Origin: Ipomoea triloba
Lineage: Eukaryota; Streptophyta; Magnoliopsida; Solanales; Convolvulaceae
DNA: 64,000 bases
NCBI RefSeq assembly: GCF_003576645.1
Contig: NC_044927.1
Location: 15,997,509-16,061,508, forward strand
Direction: 5' to 3'
Below the pieces are notes generated by a model. It was given only the letters and a program-made list of their open reading frames with translations, was not told the origin of the DNA and did not search any database. A program made the position numbers and the translations under genes. Positions 9,731 to 21,150 of the stretch are shown here, in pieces (the stretch's first letter is position 1; every line of letters starts with the position of its first letter).

Positions 9731-12377
9731 TCATATGATCCAAACCCAGCCAAGAACTGAGCCTGCAACCAAACCCATCCCCAGAAAAACCGCCATGACA
9801 ATGGCTGCTATCTCTGAGTCCGAAAGGGGCACCGATTTGGGGGACAGAATCATGAGCACGCTGGTCAAGTAGCCGTTGCTTATCCCCAGCGTGACGGTGA
9901 GCAGCACGATGGGCGTCTCGGTTTTCAACCACCTCGGCCCGTGGAGGCAGAGGCTAAACATGGGATACAACAAAAGCCGCCCCACACAACCCCACGTCGC
10001 CTTTCCGATCCCCTTCACCACGTGAATTCCGGTCATGGATTTCCCCAAGAAATCCGAGATGTTGTAGACCGTGATCAGCAGAATGGGGTACCAGTCTTTC
10101 AGCAACTCTGACTCTATGTTCTCCGCTAGGAATCCCGGGAAGATGGACAGCGTGACGGTGTAAATCGTGAAGATCCCAAACGCCGGCCACTTGATGGCCC
10201 TTGCCACGCTCCAGAATCTCGGCGCCGGGCTCGAATTCCGCCCCCCGCCGTCGTCGTCCACCAGCTGCTGCATCACCGGCAACTTGTACAGCAGGTTGCA
10301 ACACCCAATGCAACCTATCACTATCGCCGTGCTCACTATGAAATACAAGTGCGCGCTGGTTTTCAGCCCCTGTGCCGTTTGCGGAAGCGACGCTTTCGTT
10401 ATGATTCTCAACGCACAAATTAAAACCCCTGTTTAATTTATATCATTAATCATATATATATATCATACACATAATTCTTTTAAAATTTTTTTGAATATAG
10501 CATAGGTATGTAATGCACCAACAAATGAACCAGATCATAATGCACATGAGTCAATAACAGTTAAATCCAATCAAACACATAATTTTAACAAACAAACAGG
10601 TCATAATGCACATGAGTTAATAAGAATTAAGTTCAATCAAACACAATTTTTAACAGACAAACAAGTGATAATGCACATGAGTCAATAACAGTTAAATTTA
10701 ATCCGGATCTATGCTTATTTTCAACTCCCAGAAGCATTTCGTCGATTACTACGCCCTTACTCGTCTCTGGGTGCCTAGGTATCCACAGTAAGCCTTTCCT
10801 CGTTTGAACCTCGCCCTTCACTTTTAAGGCTATGCCATCCTAAGGTGCTGCTAAATGGATGGATCTTATCAACCTCCATGAATGAGAAATCATGGATGGA
10901 ACCGCCGAATCGGAAAAATTGGATCCTATCATAAAGCTTTGGATCGGCTAAGTTCAGGAGTTGGAGATAAGCGGACTCGAAAATAAAAAATGTATCATGT
11001 AAACTTATACACCTACCATCTCTTTCTATCTATTAGTTTTCAACTTGAGACTCAATACATACTAGTGATTTTGTAATTTAGTGATTTATAGGATGGTAGA
11101 ATATTTCAATAAAGAATCAATTTTGAACATTATGTTTAGAAAATGTCCATTATAATTTTAGAAGATTTAGTGATACTTATCTAACTTCCACATATGGGTT
11201 TGTCCGTTTGTATTATACACATAAAGGAAAAGAATAGGAATGTCTCATGAGTAGAAAAACTAAGGAATAAATCATTAATTAAATAATATATTCATGAATC
11301 ATAGGAAATAGGCTGTGAGTAATGAGCATGCCCTAACAACATCTCCATTAGTGATTTTTGATGTGGTTTTGTAGGAGACAATGTTTATGTAGAGGAAAGA
11401 GAGAAATGATAGAGAAAGAAATAAGGCATTAATTTTTATTATAATTATGAAATCCATCAAGAAAAAACAAATTTCTCGCCCAGATGGCATGAAGCGCAAA
11501 CCATAGTGCCCAACCAAGCACAATAGTGAAGCTTTTCTCTCTTTTTTTTTCTTTTTTTTTTTCAAATTTGTTTTGTTTTTATTTTTCCTTTTTCTTTTTC
11601 TTTCCATCTTCAATTTCCTAGTCACAGTTGCAAAAACTCTTGAAAACCTATATACTCTAACCCCCATTTGAATGGTCAGTTTTGATGGTTAACATTTGAC
11701 TACATATTTGTGTACTATATTAAAATAATGATTGTTGAATCAAGTAATGTTTTAAAATATTGGTTGCTTTTATTATATACTGGATCAAATTAAAATGAAA
11801 GTTAGTATATACCTGAAGAGGCGGTGCCAGCAAAAATTGCTTGCATGTACTGCTTAGGCAGTTTGCCGGCAGAGCCAAAGAGGGTTCCTCCGATCAAGCC
11901 GTCGGCCAAACCGCAGATGACGACGGACGCAACCACGGCGGAGTAGGCGGCCGCGCATCTCCCCGGTTGCTTGTTGTCTTTAAACCACCAGTCCAGGGCG
12001 GGAGTCATGATGAGAGACAGAACAAACATGGAAAACCCGAGGTTCATTCTCAGCCTGAACCAGAGCTTGGTGATCGGATTCCGCCGCCCCAATCCCAGCA
12101 TCGCGCCCAACACCGCCAGAGAAGAACTCATGTACGCCACGGAGAACACCTTCTCGACGTGCCTCCCCGGGTAACAGTAGCCGAAATAGTCCACGGCGGT
12201 GATCAGGGCATTCCACGGCAGCAGACTCCCGGCGCCCAGCAAGAAGTGGATTATGTATGCAACCTTGTAGGCGTCCCGCGGCGCCGCTGCCGCCGCCGGC
12301 GTCTCGTTGTCGCCTTTAACGCTCTCCATTTCTTTAAACTTTGTTGCGTCCATGTTACAAGGGAGTCGAGCTGTCAT
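9731..12377 (-). CDS. ENT8: equilibrative nucleoside transporter (ENT8-like), two exons
   Basis: Exon 1 is 12377-11813 and exon 2 is 10428-9731; splicing joins FAGTASSG to VLICALRIITKA in frame and gives about 420 aa, normal for plant ENTs. The upstream Met (12377) is used; a second in-frame Met lies 8 codons later (12353) and cannot be excluded. TM1 carries the family motif PWNALITAVDYFGY. About 11 hydrophobic segments follow, with a large hydrophilic loop after TM6 (VDDDGGGRNSSP), and the C-terminal half contains YNISDFLGKSMTG, a conserved ENT segment. Known role: facilitated or proton-coupled nucleoside transport across plasma or vacuolar membranes (SLC29 family). ENT8 is the closest Arabidopsis type from memory. 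No disabling change seen. Confidence 0.9.
10505..10702. repeat. three tandem repeats of about 72 bp in the ENT8 intron
   Basis: The core cataatgcacatgagt with surrounding caatcaaacac recurs three times (near 10536, 10605 and 10667). It forms an imperfect tandem array wholly within the transporter intron (10429-11812). Confidence 0.75.
10703..10985 (-). pseudogene. nuclear copy of plastid DNA: 5' end of chloroplast 23S rRNA plus spacer
   Basis: On the minus strand, 10808-10703 reads ttcaaacgaggaaaggctta, then ggatacctaggcacccag, then aatcgacgaaatgcttc and ttgaaaataagcatagatcc. This is the 5' end of plastid 23S rRNA with a few substitutions. Upstream on the same strand (about 10809-10985) lies the expected plastid leader (gatggcatagccttaaaa, agggcgaggttcaaac). 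It is a NUPT, truncated after about 106 nt of 23S, inside the ENT8 intron; it is not a working rRNA gene. Confidence 0.85.
10986..11812. other. remainder of the ENT8 intron
   Basis: AT-rich intron sequence with a long T/C-rich tract at about 11535-11605. The reading frame at 11299-11667 on the minus strand is Lys-rich low complexity and is not supported as a gene. Confidence 0.5.
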
Positions 12378-14054
12378 GACAGAAGCTTAAATAGAGAACA
12401 ACCAACCCATCAATTAAACGTTGCAAAAATGTGCTCCAAGACTTAATGTAGATGGTTGTCGATGTCTGATTAAAGGTCATGATCGAAAGCTGCAGGGTAA
12501 GTGCTCAAATCTCACTGAAAGCATGTATGAAAAAAAAAATCAAAAATGATGAAATGTCTGGATTGAATTCTTTGTTCTCACATGAAGACTAGGATCTGAC
12601 TGGCTTGATGGGCTGATTGCACGACATTAGGATCTGACTGGCTTGGTGGACTAATTGCACGACTCGCGATTTACTTCCACAATAACTCTAGGGGCGGGGT
12701 CCTGTATGCTTAGGATTAGTCTAGGGGAACTGGAATCAACTAAGTTAAAATAAAATTAAAAAAGAAAACGTTACAAAAATGAGGTTGAGTGTTGAGACCC
12801 CAGTTGGAATTGACAGGGGTGGAACATGAACCTTGTGTTAGTTGTTACGTTTATTTATTTTTAAAATGTATGTTAACGTTAAGCTGTTGAGATTCCAGTG
12901 ATAAATGTGGAGGTGATGACAGAGACTGCTAAGGTTGAATTTTGGAATAAAAATTGGCATATTGATCCTGATCAAGCAAAAAAATTGTACACTTTTTGTG
13001 TGGGACGGAAAATGGATGGATGGTATTCTGGTGCACATGCTGGGAATGTTGCTTTGCGCCGAGTCATGCGGAATATTTGTGTTGTGAATGGATTATATGA
13101 AACCAGGAGTCAATCAACTACCTTTATTTTTCCCTCTTTTTTCTTATCACTTTTCTTCTACTTATCTTCCTCACTACCTCTAACTTGTCATAATAACCTT
13201 ATAATGTACACTCATTTGACTCATCGATCACTCCATCCAATAGTTAAACGCCTCTTACTTATTGAGCAATAATTATACTATTGGAAAGATAGATTAAACA
13301 ATATGATACATAGAAGCTAAATTAGTATGACATGCACAAATTAAAAAATGATCCAAAATTTTTATGCTGGTCTATGCATGCTTGCTTGGGATTGTTTGCT
13401 AGTTGTTGGCTATCTAGTGTTATTAGTTTCTTTAAACTTGGGTTTCTTTTTCATCATGTTCTTTTGTTTTGTGTAAGGCTTCTAGCTAGGTTAGTTTCAA
13501 TGGCTTGTGTTGTCTTAAATTAGGTATTTATTGGCTATTGTTTAGCTTATGCAAGTTTATACGTGTAAAGAAGGGATTTGTTAGTTCATCGTCTTTTTTT
13601 GGTTTGAAGAGGTTTTTTAATTTTCATTCCCCATTGTTGTAAATTTTCTTGTTGATTTTAATTTTTTTTTTAAATAAAAACTAAGTTAATTTTATTCTAT
13701 AGTCAAATTAATTACGAAACTTGTACGTGGGACAAAAAAAATGTGACAAGTCTCAAATTAAAGAGAATATTTTGAGTTTGAAACCTGTTCAATAAAATCC
13801 AAACAAGTCAAAGTAGCTTAGTTTACAAATTTAGTAACCATTTTGCTTGATGAAACCTGTGCATAAGTATAATAATAAGTAAAATGAATTCATATATGTA
13901 ACAAGGAAAATTTTAGTTCATTCGTTTGACTCATTCATATATTTTTATGATGGATGGGCACCTATATACTTGAAAGGGTAAAAGTGAATTTTGAAAAGCT
14001 TTACTTACCTTGAATGGATGACAAAATTAGGTAGGGAATTTGTAACAATATATA
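12378..14054. other. ENT8 upstream region and intergenic sequence
   Basis: Holds the presumed ENT8 promoter. At about 12591-12668 a 39-bp unit (aggatctgactggcttg...) is tandemly repeated twice. A frame at 12898-13120 on the + strand (KVEFWNKNWHIDPDQAK..., RKMDGWYSGAHAGN...) has coding-like composition but no family I recognise; it may be an eroded gene fragment. Nothing else is supported. Confidence 0.4.
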
Positions 14055-15230
14055 GGTCTGTTTGGTAACATAGTTAGCTATTTGACCACTATCAACTAAT
14101 TTTGATTTATTTGATCATTATTAGTTATTTGATTTGGTTAAACATTTGATGGGGGATATACTAAGGCTTGGTATTGGAAGCTCGACGTAGATAGAGAGGA
14201 CGACCAATAAAGAGGGCCGGGAAAAGGGGCTCGGAAGAATGAATGGTGAGGTGGCCTAGGCCGGCTTAGGATAAGACAGTCGGATGAAGGCTATTCAGTA
14301 GACTGCTTTGTGGAGCGCGTTCAAAGAAAAGTTTGATAATGAAAAGAATATGCTTGGTGGTTCCTTAGGTGACAAGACAACTAGAGATCTTAGACTCAAA
14401 GTGATTGAACATTGCTATTGAAACAATTAATTACCATGGAAGAGAGGTCGGGTTAAAGAAGTTATAAGAAGATGAGTCGTTGAACCAGACCGACTTGAAA
14501 GGGGCCGAGGTAAGAGAGGTGGTGCAAGAAGGGCGGTGTAAGACATGCGGTTATGAAAGTTTCCTAAAGAGTTCGTCGGCGAAAAGTGGAGATGAGGAAG
14601 GAATGTCGAGATAAATTAGGAAAGTGCCTAAAATGTAATAAGGAAAGAGTTCATCATAAAATAGTTTGAAAAGTTCCTAAGGGAGAAATCCCTCATAGCT
14701 TGTATAAATAAGGGTTCTAGGCCTAGAGGGAGGCATAAGCAACTCATTGTACTCTATGTGCGTGACTTTCAACAACACCGGCTTCAATAACACTCAAAGC
14801 ACAACACCGGCTTTAACAACAGAAATTTTTACCAGACAGAAAATGGTTAAAAACCATCGTCTATGAGCATTTTTCTTGTAGTGATCGTAATACAAAGAGG
14901 GTTGAAAAGTTACTCTAGTTTTCCGATAATATTAGTTGATTTTCCGGTGGTGTTGGCCTGTCGTTCGATCATTCCGTGGGAGATAAAACCAACAACATTC
15001 AATATAAGTATTTTGTTAATTAGCTTTTTGTAACAACTTTTTCTCCAAAATGCTAAAATTCAAAAAGCTATTCAATGTAATTTTTTCAATAAACTTTTTT
15101 AGAAAGTCATTTTACATGTAATCAACTATCAACTAATAGCTAATTTACCAAACATCTTTCTACAATAAACTAATACTATCAACTAATACTAACCCAATCA
15201 GCTAACGGCTAACCGCTATTTACCAAGCCC
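14055..15230. mobile_element. hAT-like MITE, split by a solo LTR
   Basis: The left end (ggtctgtttggtaacatagt) and the reverse complement of the right end (gggcttggtaaatagcggtt) are imperfect inverted repeats. Subterminal segments share tatcaactaat. Without the inserted LTR the element is about 330 bp. No clean 8-bp target duplication was found, so class and borders are provisional. Confidence 0.55.
14147..14994. mobile_element. solo LTR of a retrotransposon (848 bp)
   Basis: Begins tgatgggggata and ends aaaaccaaca (TG...CA), flanked by the 5-bp duplication acatt at 14142-14146 and 14995-14999. An internal TATA-like box (tgtataaataaggg near 14700) is followed by a leader-like region, as in an LTR U3/R/U5. 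No second copy or internal region is present here, so it most likely formed by recombination between two LTRs. Family is not assigned. Confidence 0.85.
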
Positions 15231-15617
15231 ATAGAGTTAGTAACATAGAATTGGACAACATATGAAAAGTTGGATGTGTGAACTCAAATGAGGAAATAAG
15301 AAAGAAGCCGGAAAGTAATATTGGACAAATCGAACAATTGGATTAGTATAAAGGCACTTGGTTTTAACTTTTAAGATACATACAATGATACTTCTTATGA
15401 GATGAGCTAAAATTTAAAAAGGTACGTGGAAAAGAGGGTGAGCCTAACTAGTGTTATCAATATGCTTGAAGGTAAAAATATATAGCAAAGATAGCCACAA
15501 GATCTAAAAATGGGAATAAGTTTATCGATCCCCACTATTGTTCTCTTTGCTATAGTTTTTTGTTTTTTGTTTTGTTTTGTTTTTTTTTTTTTGTCATTGA
15601 CTTTAATTTATGGAAAA
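15231..15617. other. intergenic, nothing recognised
   Basis: Non-coding sequence with a T-rich tract (15555-15595). No supported feature. Confidence 0.5.
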
Positions 15618-15635
15618 TTTTAGGGAAAAAGGTTC

Positions 15636-16014
15636 TGACAGGATAATTGGGCATCAGCATCCGACCTGAATCATCAGCACTGACCCGAAGGCAGTGAACA
15701 AACGTGAAAGAGGCTGTTACGCATTAAAGAGGAGGAACCACTCCAACGGCTCCTCAGTATTAATATCCACTTACTGAAGAACATTGAAGAGGTCACTTAC
15801 TGCGCATTGAAGTGGAAGCAAAGAGTCGTTGCACTCAGGCATATAAAAAGACACTCACACTCATAGAGTAAGGGACTTGGTTTTTCATACACAACATTAC
15901 TGGACTAGAGCTCACTATTGTACTAAGCATTGTACTGAACAATGTACTCAAGATTGTACTCAACACTGATACTAATAATACTCAAAATATACCGGTAACA
16001 CATATTTACCGTCA
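15636..16014 (+). repeat. left LTR of the non-autonomous element
   Basis: 379 bp with a TATA-like box (gcatataaaaagacac, near 15839). It is a direct repeat of 22741-23119. Confidence 0.9.
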
Positions 16015-16351
16015 TTGGTGCTTTCATTGAGAGTCGAGATCAAATCTCAGGCAAACTTCACAAAACACAAAACACCCAGCTCATATCATCACAAAGCACA
16101 ATCCGAATCCAGCAGCTCTCATGGTTCTCACCAAGTGAACAATGGTCACCCCCCGGGTGATCTTCGTGAGCAGATCAACAAAAATCGTGTGGGAGATCAC
16201 CGCGAGGGTGATCTTCATAGCCAGATCAATAACAATCATCGTCGAGAGGTGTGATCTCCGTAGCCAACTCAACAACAACCACGATGGGGTTGCGCTCCCT
16301 TCCCAGTGAATGCTGCTCCCATCCAAGCCACGGACTTCCAAGCGACGGCGC

Positions 16352-17055
16352 TGTAGACACGAAAATTTTGATGGAATTAAATTGGTTATTAATATTGGAC
16401 CGCATATTATTTGAACTTGTATATCAATTAATTAAATTAATTTGGGTTATGTAATTTGCCTAATTAATTTAATTATTTGATAAAGATTTAGTCAAATTAT
16501 ATATTATTATTTAAGATATTATAGTTGTGATAGGATCATGAACCTAGACATTATGATGACTAAATACATTTTGGATAACTCTTTATATTATCTCAAATAT
16601 TTATTTGTTAATTTTGAGATAATATCAAAGAGTTCTAGATGGAGTGAGAGTCTCACATTCTCACCCCTATAAATAGAGGCATTCATTTCATTCTCAATCA
16701 TCACTTGAAGCTCCACAACATTTCTCTCTAGAGTAAAGACTTCAGAAGTCCTAAAGAAGCCCTGCAGAAATACATATCGAAGCTCGGCAAAAGTGGATTG
16801 AAAATCAAACAATTCAAGTGATCAAGGCAAGCTAAAGTGGACTGAAGATCAAGCCAATTAAAGACCGGAGGCTCTTCAACGAAGATCAAGCAACAAAGCC
16901 CTTCTTTGAAGAACAAGTCGCATTCCGGAGGCCCTTCAGCCAAAGTTTTAAGTCAAGTCAACTAAGTGGAGAATCAGAGGATTTCCTTGATAAAGATTTT
17001 GTACCCGCGCATTTGAAATTCAAATATATATACTTTTCATATTTTCTTGTTCACA
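16352..17055 (+). repeat. left LTR of the gag-only element
   Basis: 704 bp with a TATA-like box (cctataaatagaggc, near 16665). It is near-identical to 19737-20440. Confidence 0.9.
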
Positions 17056-17140
17056 GATTTTGGCACGCCCAGTGGGACATCTCTACCTCTCATCCCTTCA
17101 CTATCGATCAACTCAACAACCAACTCTGCCAACAAACCGA

Positions 17141-19426
17141 ATGGCATCAAGAAGATTGGTGTTCAAGAAGTCCTATGCCCAAGCTGCTAGTTCCAAGTCT
17201 TCATCGACAGCTAGTTACAAAGCTAGTCGAGAAACCGAAGGACCATTAACTGGGTGCCGCGCAAGGAGCTTAGGAATGCGATCGCCTGAACCTGAGTCAA
17301 TCGTTCGACGCATGATTCAAAGACTCAAAATGGCCCCTATCGTCCCGAGGAAGCCTACCTACGTTGCAGGTTTACCATCCCCGAAGGGAGCAGCTGGTAA
17401 CGAGATGTCGACATCTTCGAAAGAAGCGGCATATAGCGAGAGTCCAACATCTCCGAAAGAAGCGACATGTAGCGGGAGTCCAACATCTTTGAAAGAAGTT
17501 GCTGATAGTAGGAGTCGAACATCCCCGAAAGGAAACGCTAACACTGGAGGCTCGTCACCAACATCGTTGACGTCCAACATGTGGAAAGTTGCGCCAGAAT
17601 GGTCACATGTCTATACCATCATGCCAGCTATGACAACAAGCGCAACATCTATAGAGGACCAGCTTGCTAGCATCACTAAGGCTCTTGAAGGGATGACCAA
17701 CCTCATTCAAAACCAAGAAAAGCGAATCAACGACTTAGCTGAAAAGGTCGAGAGCACAAGGAATGGCGAAACTAGCAGGGCTCCTGGGAAACAACCCGAG
17801 ATTCAAGGAGAAGACGTCTCGCACTCACCAAATCGCATTGGGCGAACTACAATACACGAGGAATCAACTTCGCACATATTAGCTTCGGACATGAGCATTC
17901 CAGTCACTAGGGGCATGATACCGGTAGATCGACTTAATGAGTTCATCATGGGAGCTATCAAAGGCACGCTCGAGGGAGGACAAACTTCATACTCATACGC
18001 CAAGCGTTACACTCCAAGGATAGCGGATTTGACGATGCCCGTTGGCTATCAACCTCCAACATTTCAACAATTCGATGGGAAAGGCAATCCAAGACAACAC
18101 ATTGCCCACTTTGTGGAAACATGCAACGACGCTGGGACTTATGTAGATCTTCTTGTCAAGCAGTTCGTCCGCTCTTTGAAGGGCACTGCATTCAATTGGT
18201 ACACCGACTTGGAGCCTGGTTCCATTGATAGCTGGCATGACATGGAGCGAAAGTTCTTGACCCGCTTCTATAGCACGAGAAGAACCACCAGCTTCTTAGA
18301 ACTCACCACCACCCGCCAAAGGAAGGGTGAATGCTCAACCGCTTACATTGAAAGATGGAGGGAGTTGTGCTTGAATTGCAAGGAAAAGATATCACAGAGC
18401 TCCGCGATTGAAATGTGCATCCAAGGCATGCACTTCGAGCTCTCCTACATCCTCCAAGTACTCAAGCCTAAAACCTTCGAGGAATTGTCTAGTCGCGCCC
18501 ATGATATGGAATTAAGCATAGCAGCTAATGGTGGACAAAACATACCCATCCAAAGCTTCTACAATGGGGGCAAGAGTCATGATGTTGAAAATGGGGGCAA
18601 ATCCTTTAAGAAATACGAAAGTGTGGATGCTATGCATGTGAATACTCAATCCGCTAAGATATTCACTAAGGCTAGTAGTGAGTTTAAGAATGCTGCTATG
18701 TCCTTGTGGGGCGGTAGAAGGCTTTCTCTAAGGGAAAGGCAAAACAAGCAGTATCCATTCTTGGATTCTGATGTCTCACATATGTTTGATGAGTTGTTAA
18801 AGCACAATCTCGTTGATTTGCCAGAAATGAGGCGACCACATGAGGCATCAATGGTAGATGATCCGAGTTACTGCAAGTACCATAGACTCGTCGGACATCC
18901 AATTGAAAATTGCTTTGTCTTTAAGGATAAAGTAATGGAGTTAGCTCAACAGGGGAAAGTTGAACTTGCAGATTCCACAGCAAGCGCTAATCAAGTTTCC
19001 ATCTCATGCAATAAATCTACTTCACTACTCGATAAGAGGAACAATGTGAAAGGAAATGAGAAACGACATAAGCGTCCACTACTTCTTAATGTCACAGCTA
19101 AACATGGTACTCGTTTTGGTATTAAGCATGCTAAACAACACTACATTTGTGATGCAACACGACTACCTAAGCAAGTTATGAAAAGGTGGGTCAAGAAAAG
19201 AGTGTTAAAGGACCCTATTGATGGGAAAACTTGCAAGCACCATATGAAAGTACGAGTTCCAATCACATTGGCGGATTATGTGCCGAAGTGGTTCCATACT
19301 CCAACTAACAAAGAAATGAAGATGAAAATTCCTCAAATCAACCCATGTGATGGAGAAGAATATGCATCATCATATTATACCACTATTTGCGATGGAGGCA
19401 ATATTCATCAAGCTTCCTCAGTATGA
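17141..19426 (+). CDS. retrotransposon gag polyprotein of the gag-only element
   Basis: A 761-aa ORF from the first in-frame ATG (17141); the frame is open upstream to 17060, but that stretch covers the primer-binding site and has no ATG. The N-terminal 170 residues are Ser/Pro-rich with a repeated SPTSPKEAT-like motif. A coiled-coil-like stretch follows near residues 190-230. A Retrotrans_gag capsid domain lies at about 300-440 (YQPPTFQQFDGKGNPRQH, LKGTAFNWYTDLEPGS, ELTTTRQRKGECSTAYIERW). A Cys/His motif sits at about 578-594 (CKYHRLVGHPIENC), in the zinc-knuckle position but not canonical CCHC. Expected role: capsid and RNA packaging. There is no protease, so maturation would depend on another element. 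The ORF has no stop or frameshift. Confidence 0.85.
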   Translation: MASRRLVFKKSYAQAASSKSSSTASYKASRETEGPLTGCRARSLGMRSPEPESIVRRMIQRLKMAPIVPRKPTYVAGLPSPKGAAGNEMSTSSKEAAYSESPTSPKEATCSGSPTSLKEVADSRSRTSPKGNANTGGSSPTSLTSNMWKVAPEWSHVYTIMPAMTTSATSIEDQLASITKALEGMTNLIQNQEKRINDLAEKVESTRNGETSRAPGKQPEIQGEDVSHSPNRIGRTTIHEESTSHILASDMSIPVTRGMIPVDRLNEFIMGAIKGTLEGGQTSYSYAKRYTPRIADLTMPVGYQPPTFQQFDGKGNPRQHIAHFVETCNDAGTYVDLLVKQFVRSLKGTAFNWYTDLEPGSIDSWHDMERKFLTRFYSTRRTTSFLELTTTRQRKGECSTAYIERWRELCLNCKEKISQSSAIEMCIQGMHFELSYILQVLKPKTFEELSSRAHDMELSIAANGGQNIPIQSFYNGGKSHDVENGGKSFKKYESVDAMHVNTQSAKIFTKASSEFKNAAMSLWGGRRLSLRERQNKQYPFLDSDVSHMFDELLKHNLVDLPEMRRPHEASMVDDPSYCKYHRLVGHPIENCFVFKDKVMELAQQGKVELADSTASANQVSISCNKSTSLLDKRNNVKGNEKRHKRPLLLNVTAKHGTRFGIKHAKQHYICDATRLPKQVMKRWVKKRVLKDPIDGKTCKHHMKVRVPITLADYVPKWFHTPTNKEMKMKIPQINPCDGEEYASSYYTTICDGGNIHQASSV

Positions 19427-19736
19427 ATTGAAAACACACCATATTCAAGGCTCCCCGGCACGAGTTGAAACTGCCTCATATTCATTCAAGGCTCCTTGGC
19501 ACGACTCAAAACTGCCTTATCTCCTTCGAATCATTTCAATCTCCTTAGCATGAGGATAAACTACTTCAGATCATTCCAATCTCATTAGTACGAGGATAAA
19601 CTGCTTCATATCATTTCAATCTCTGTAGTACGAGGATAAACTGCTTCATATGGTGTCGAGACTTCCTTGAATTATGCACTTTCAAGCAGGATGCGCTCTC
19701 ACATGACACATTCAAGCAAGTCTCGAGGGGGCAATT

Positions 19737-20440
19737 TGTAGACACATAAATTTTGATGGAATTAAATTGGTTATTAATATTGGACCGCATATTATTTGAA
19801 CTTGTATATCAATTAATTAAATTAATTTGGGTTATGTAATTTGCCTAATTAATTTAATTATTTGATAAAGATTTAGTCAAATTATATATTATTATTTAAG
19901 ATATTATAGTTGTGATAGGATCATGAACCTAGACATTATGATGACTAAATACATTTTGGATAACTCTTTATATTATCTCAAATATTTATTTGTTAATTTT
20001 GAGATAATATCAAAGAGTTCTAGATGGAGTGAGAGTCTCACATTCTCACCCCTATAAATAGAGGCATTCATTTCATTCTCAATCATCACTTGAAGCTCCA
20101 CAACATTTCTCTCTAGAGTAAAGACTTCAGAAGTCCTAAAGAAGCCCTGCAGAAATACATATCGAAGCTCGGCAAAAGTGGATTGAAGATCAAACAATTC
20201 AAGTGATCAAGTCAAGCTAAAGTGGACTGAAGATCAAGCCAATTAAAGACCGGAGGCTCTTCAACGAAGATCAAGCAACAAAGCCCTTCTTTGAAGAACA
20301 AGTCGCATTCCGGAGACTCTTCAGCCAAAGTTTTAAGTCAAGTCAACTAAGTGGAGAATCAGAGGATTTCCTTGATAGAGATTTTGTACCCGCGCATTTG
20401 AAATTCAAATATATATACTTTTCATATTTTCTTGTTCACA
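19737..20440 (+). repeat. right LTR of the gag-only element
   Basis: 704-bp direct repeat of 16352-17055. Differences include gacacat versus gacacga at its start and ggagactctt versus ggaggccctt near 20310. Confidence 0.9.
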
Positions 20441-20489
20441 AGCGCAGGCCATTCAACAGACGATGGCGACGATGGCCCAACTAGTAGCA

Positions 20490-21150
20490 GAGATGCAGGC
20501 CAGGCAGGGTGTCCGCCTCCTCATCAGCGGCGTTTGCCTCTTCTTATCCAGTGGCATCCTGCTCCTCAAATGGCGTCACCTCCTCGAGCAGCGTCACCTC
20601 CTCGAGCGGCGTCACCTCTTCGAGCGGCGTTACCTCCTCGAGCAGTGTCACCTCCTCGAGCAGCGTCACCTCCTCGAAGCAGCGTCACCTCCTTGAGCAG
20701 CGTCACCTCCTCCAGTGGCGTCACATCTTCAAGCAGCGTCACCTCCTCGAGCAATGTCACCTCCTCGAGTAGCTTCACCTCCTCAAGTGGCGTCACCTCC
20801 TCGAGCAGCGTCACTTCCTCAAGCAGCGTCATCTCCTCGAGTGGCGTCACCTCTTCGAGCAACGTCACCTCCTCCAGTGGCGTCACCTCCTCGAGCAGCG
20901 TCACCTCCTCGAGTGGCGTCACCTCTTCGAGCAACGTCACCTCCTCCAGTGGCGTCACCTCCTCGAGCAGCGTCACCTCCTCAAGTGGCGTCACTTCTCA
21001 AATTCCGTGCACCTCCTCAAGTAGCGTCACCTCCTCGAGCAGCGTCACCTTCTTGAGTGGCGTCACCTCCTCGAGCAGTGTCACTTCCTCGAGCAGCGTC
21101 ACCCCCTCGAGCAGCGTTACCTCCTCAAGTGGCGTCACCTCTCAAATTCT
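20490..21150 (+). repeat. GC-rich minisatellite (about 15-18-bp unit)
   Basis: Degenerate tandem copies of gtcacctcctcgagcagc fill this stretch. Because the unit length is a multiple of three, several frames stay open: the + strand frame 20432-21154 encodes SSSVTSSSGVTSSS-type repeats, another + frame encodes ASPPRAASPPRA, and a minus frame encodes EEVTLLEEVTPL. I treat these as low-complexity by-products, not genes. The array belongs to the internal region of the outer LTR element. Confidence 0.85.

Larger units (their letters stand above)
16352..20440 (+). mobile_element. gag-only LTR retrotransposon (TR-GAG type), 4,089 bp
   Basis: Two 704-bp LTRs (16352-17055 and 19737-20440) begin tgtagacac and end ttgttcaca, with about seven differences (near 1%). 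Flanking 5-mers are ggcgc (left) and agcgc (right), one mismatch. The left LTR is followed by a primer-binding site (tttggcacgcccagtggg, 17058) and the right LTR is preceded by a purine tract (cgagggggcaa, 19725-19735). The internal region is fully occupied by one gag ORF; no pol is present. This matches the TR-GAG class described in plants. It inserted into the leader of the outer LTR element, and its lower LTR divergence agrees with later insertion. Confidence 0.9.

Noticed and set aside
10703..10808. functional rRNA gene
   Set aside because: Only about 106 nt of the 5' end of plastid 23S is present, with substitutions, inside an intron.
11841..12446. 201-aa plus-strand ORF opposite ENT8 exon 1
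   Set aside because: Antisense shadow of a GC-rich transporter exon; Arg/His-rich nonsense composition.
20566..20994. 142-aa minus-strand ORF of Glu-Val-Leu repeats (TAL- or LRR-like appearance)
   Set aside because: Antisense reading of the same minisatellite; no initiation context or independent evidence.
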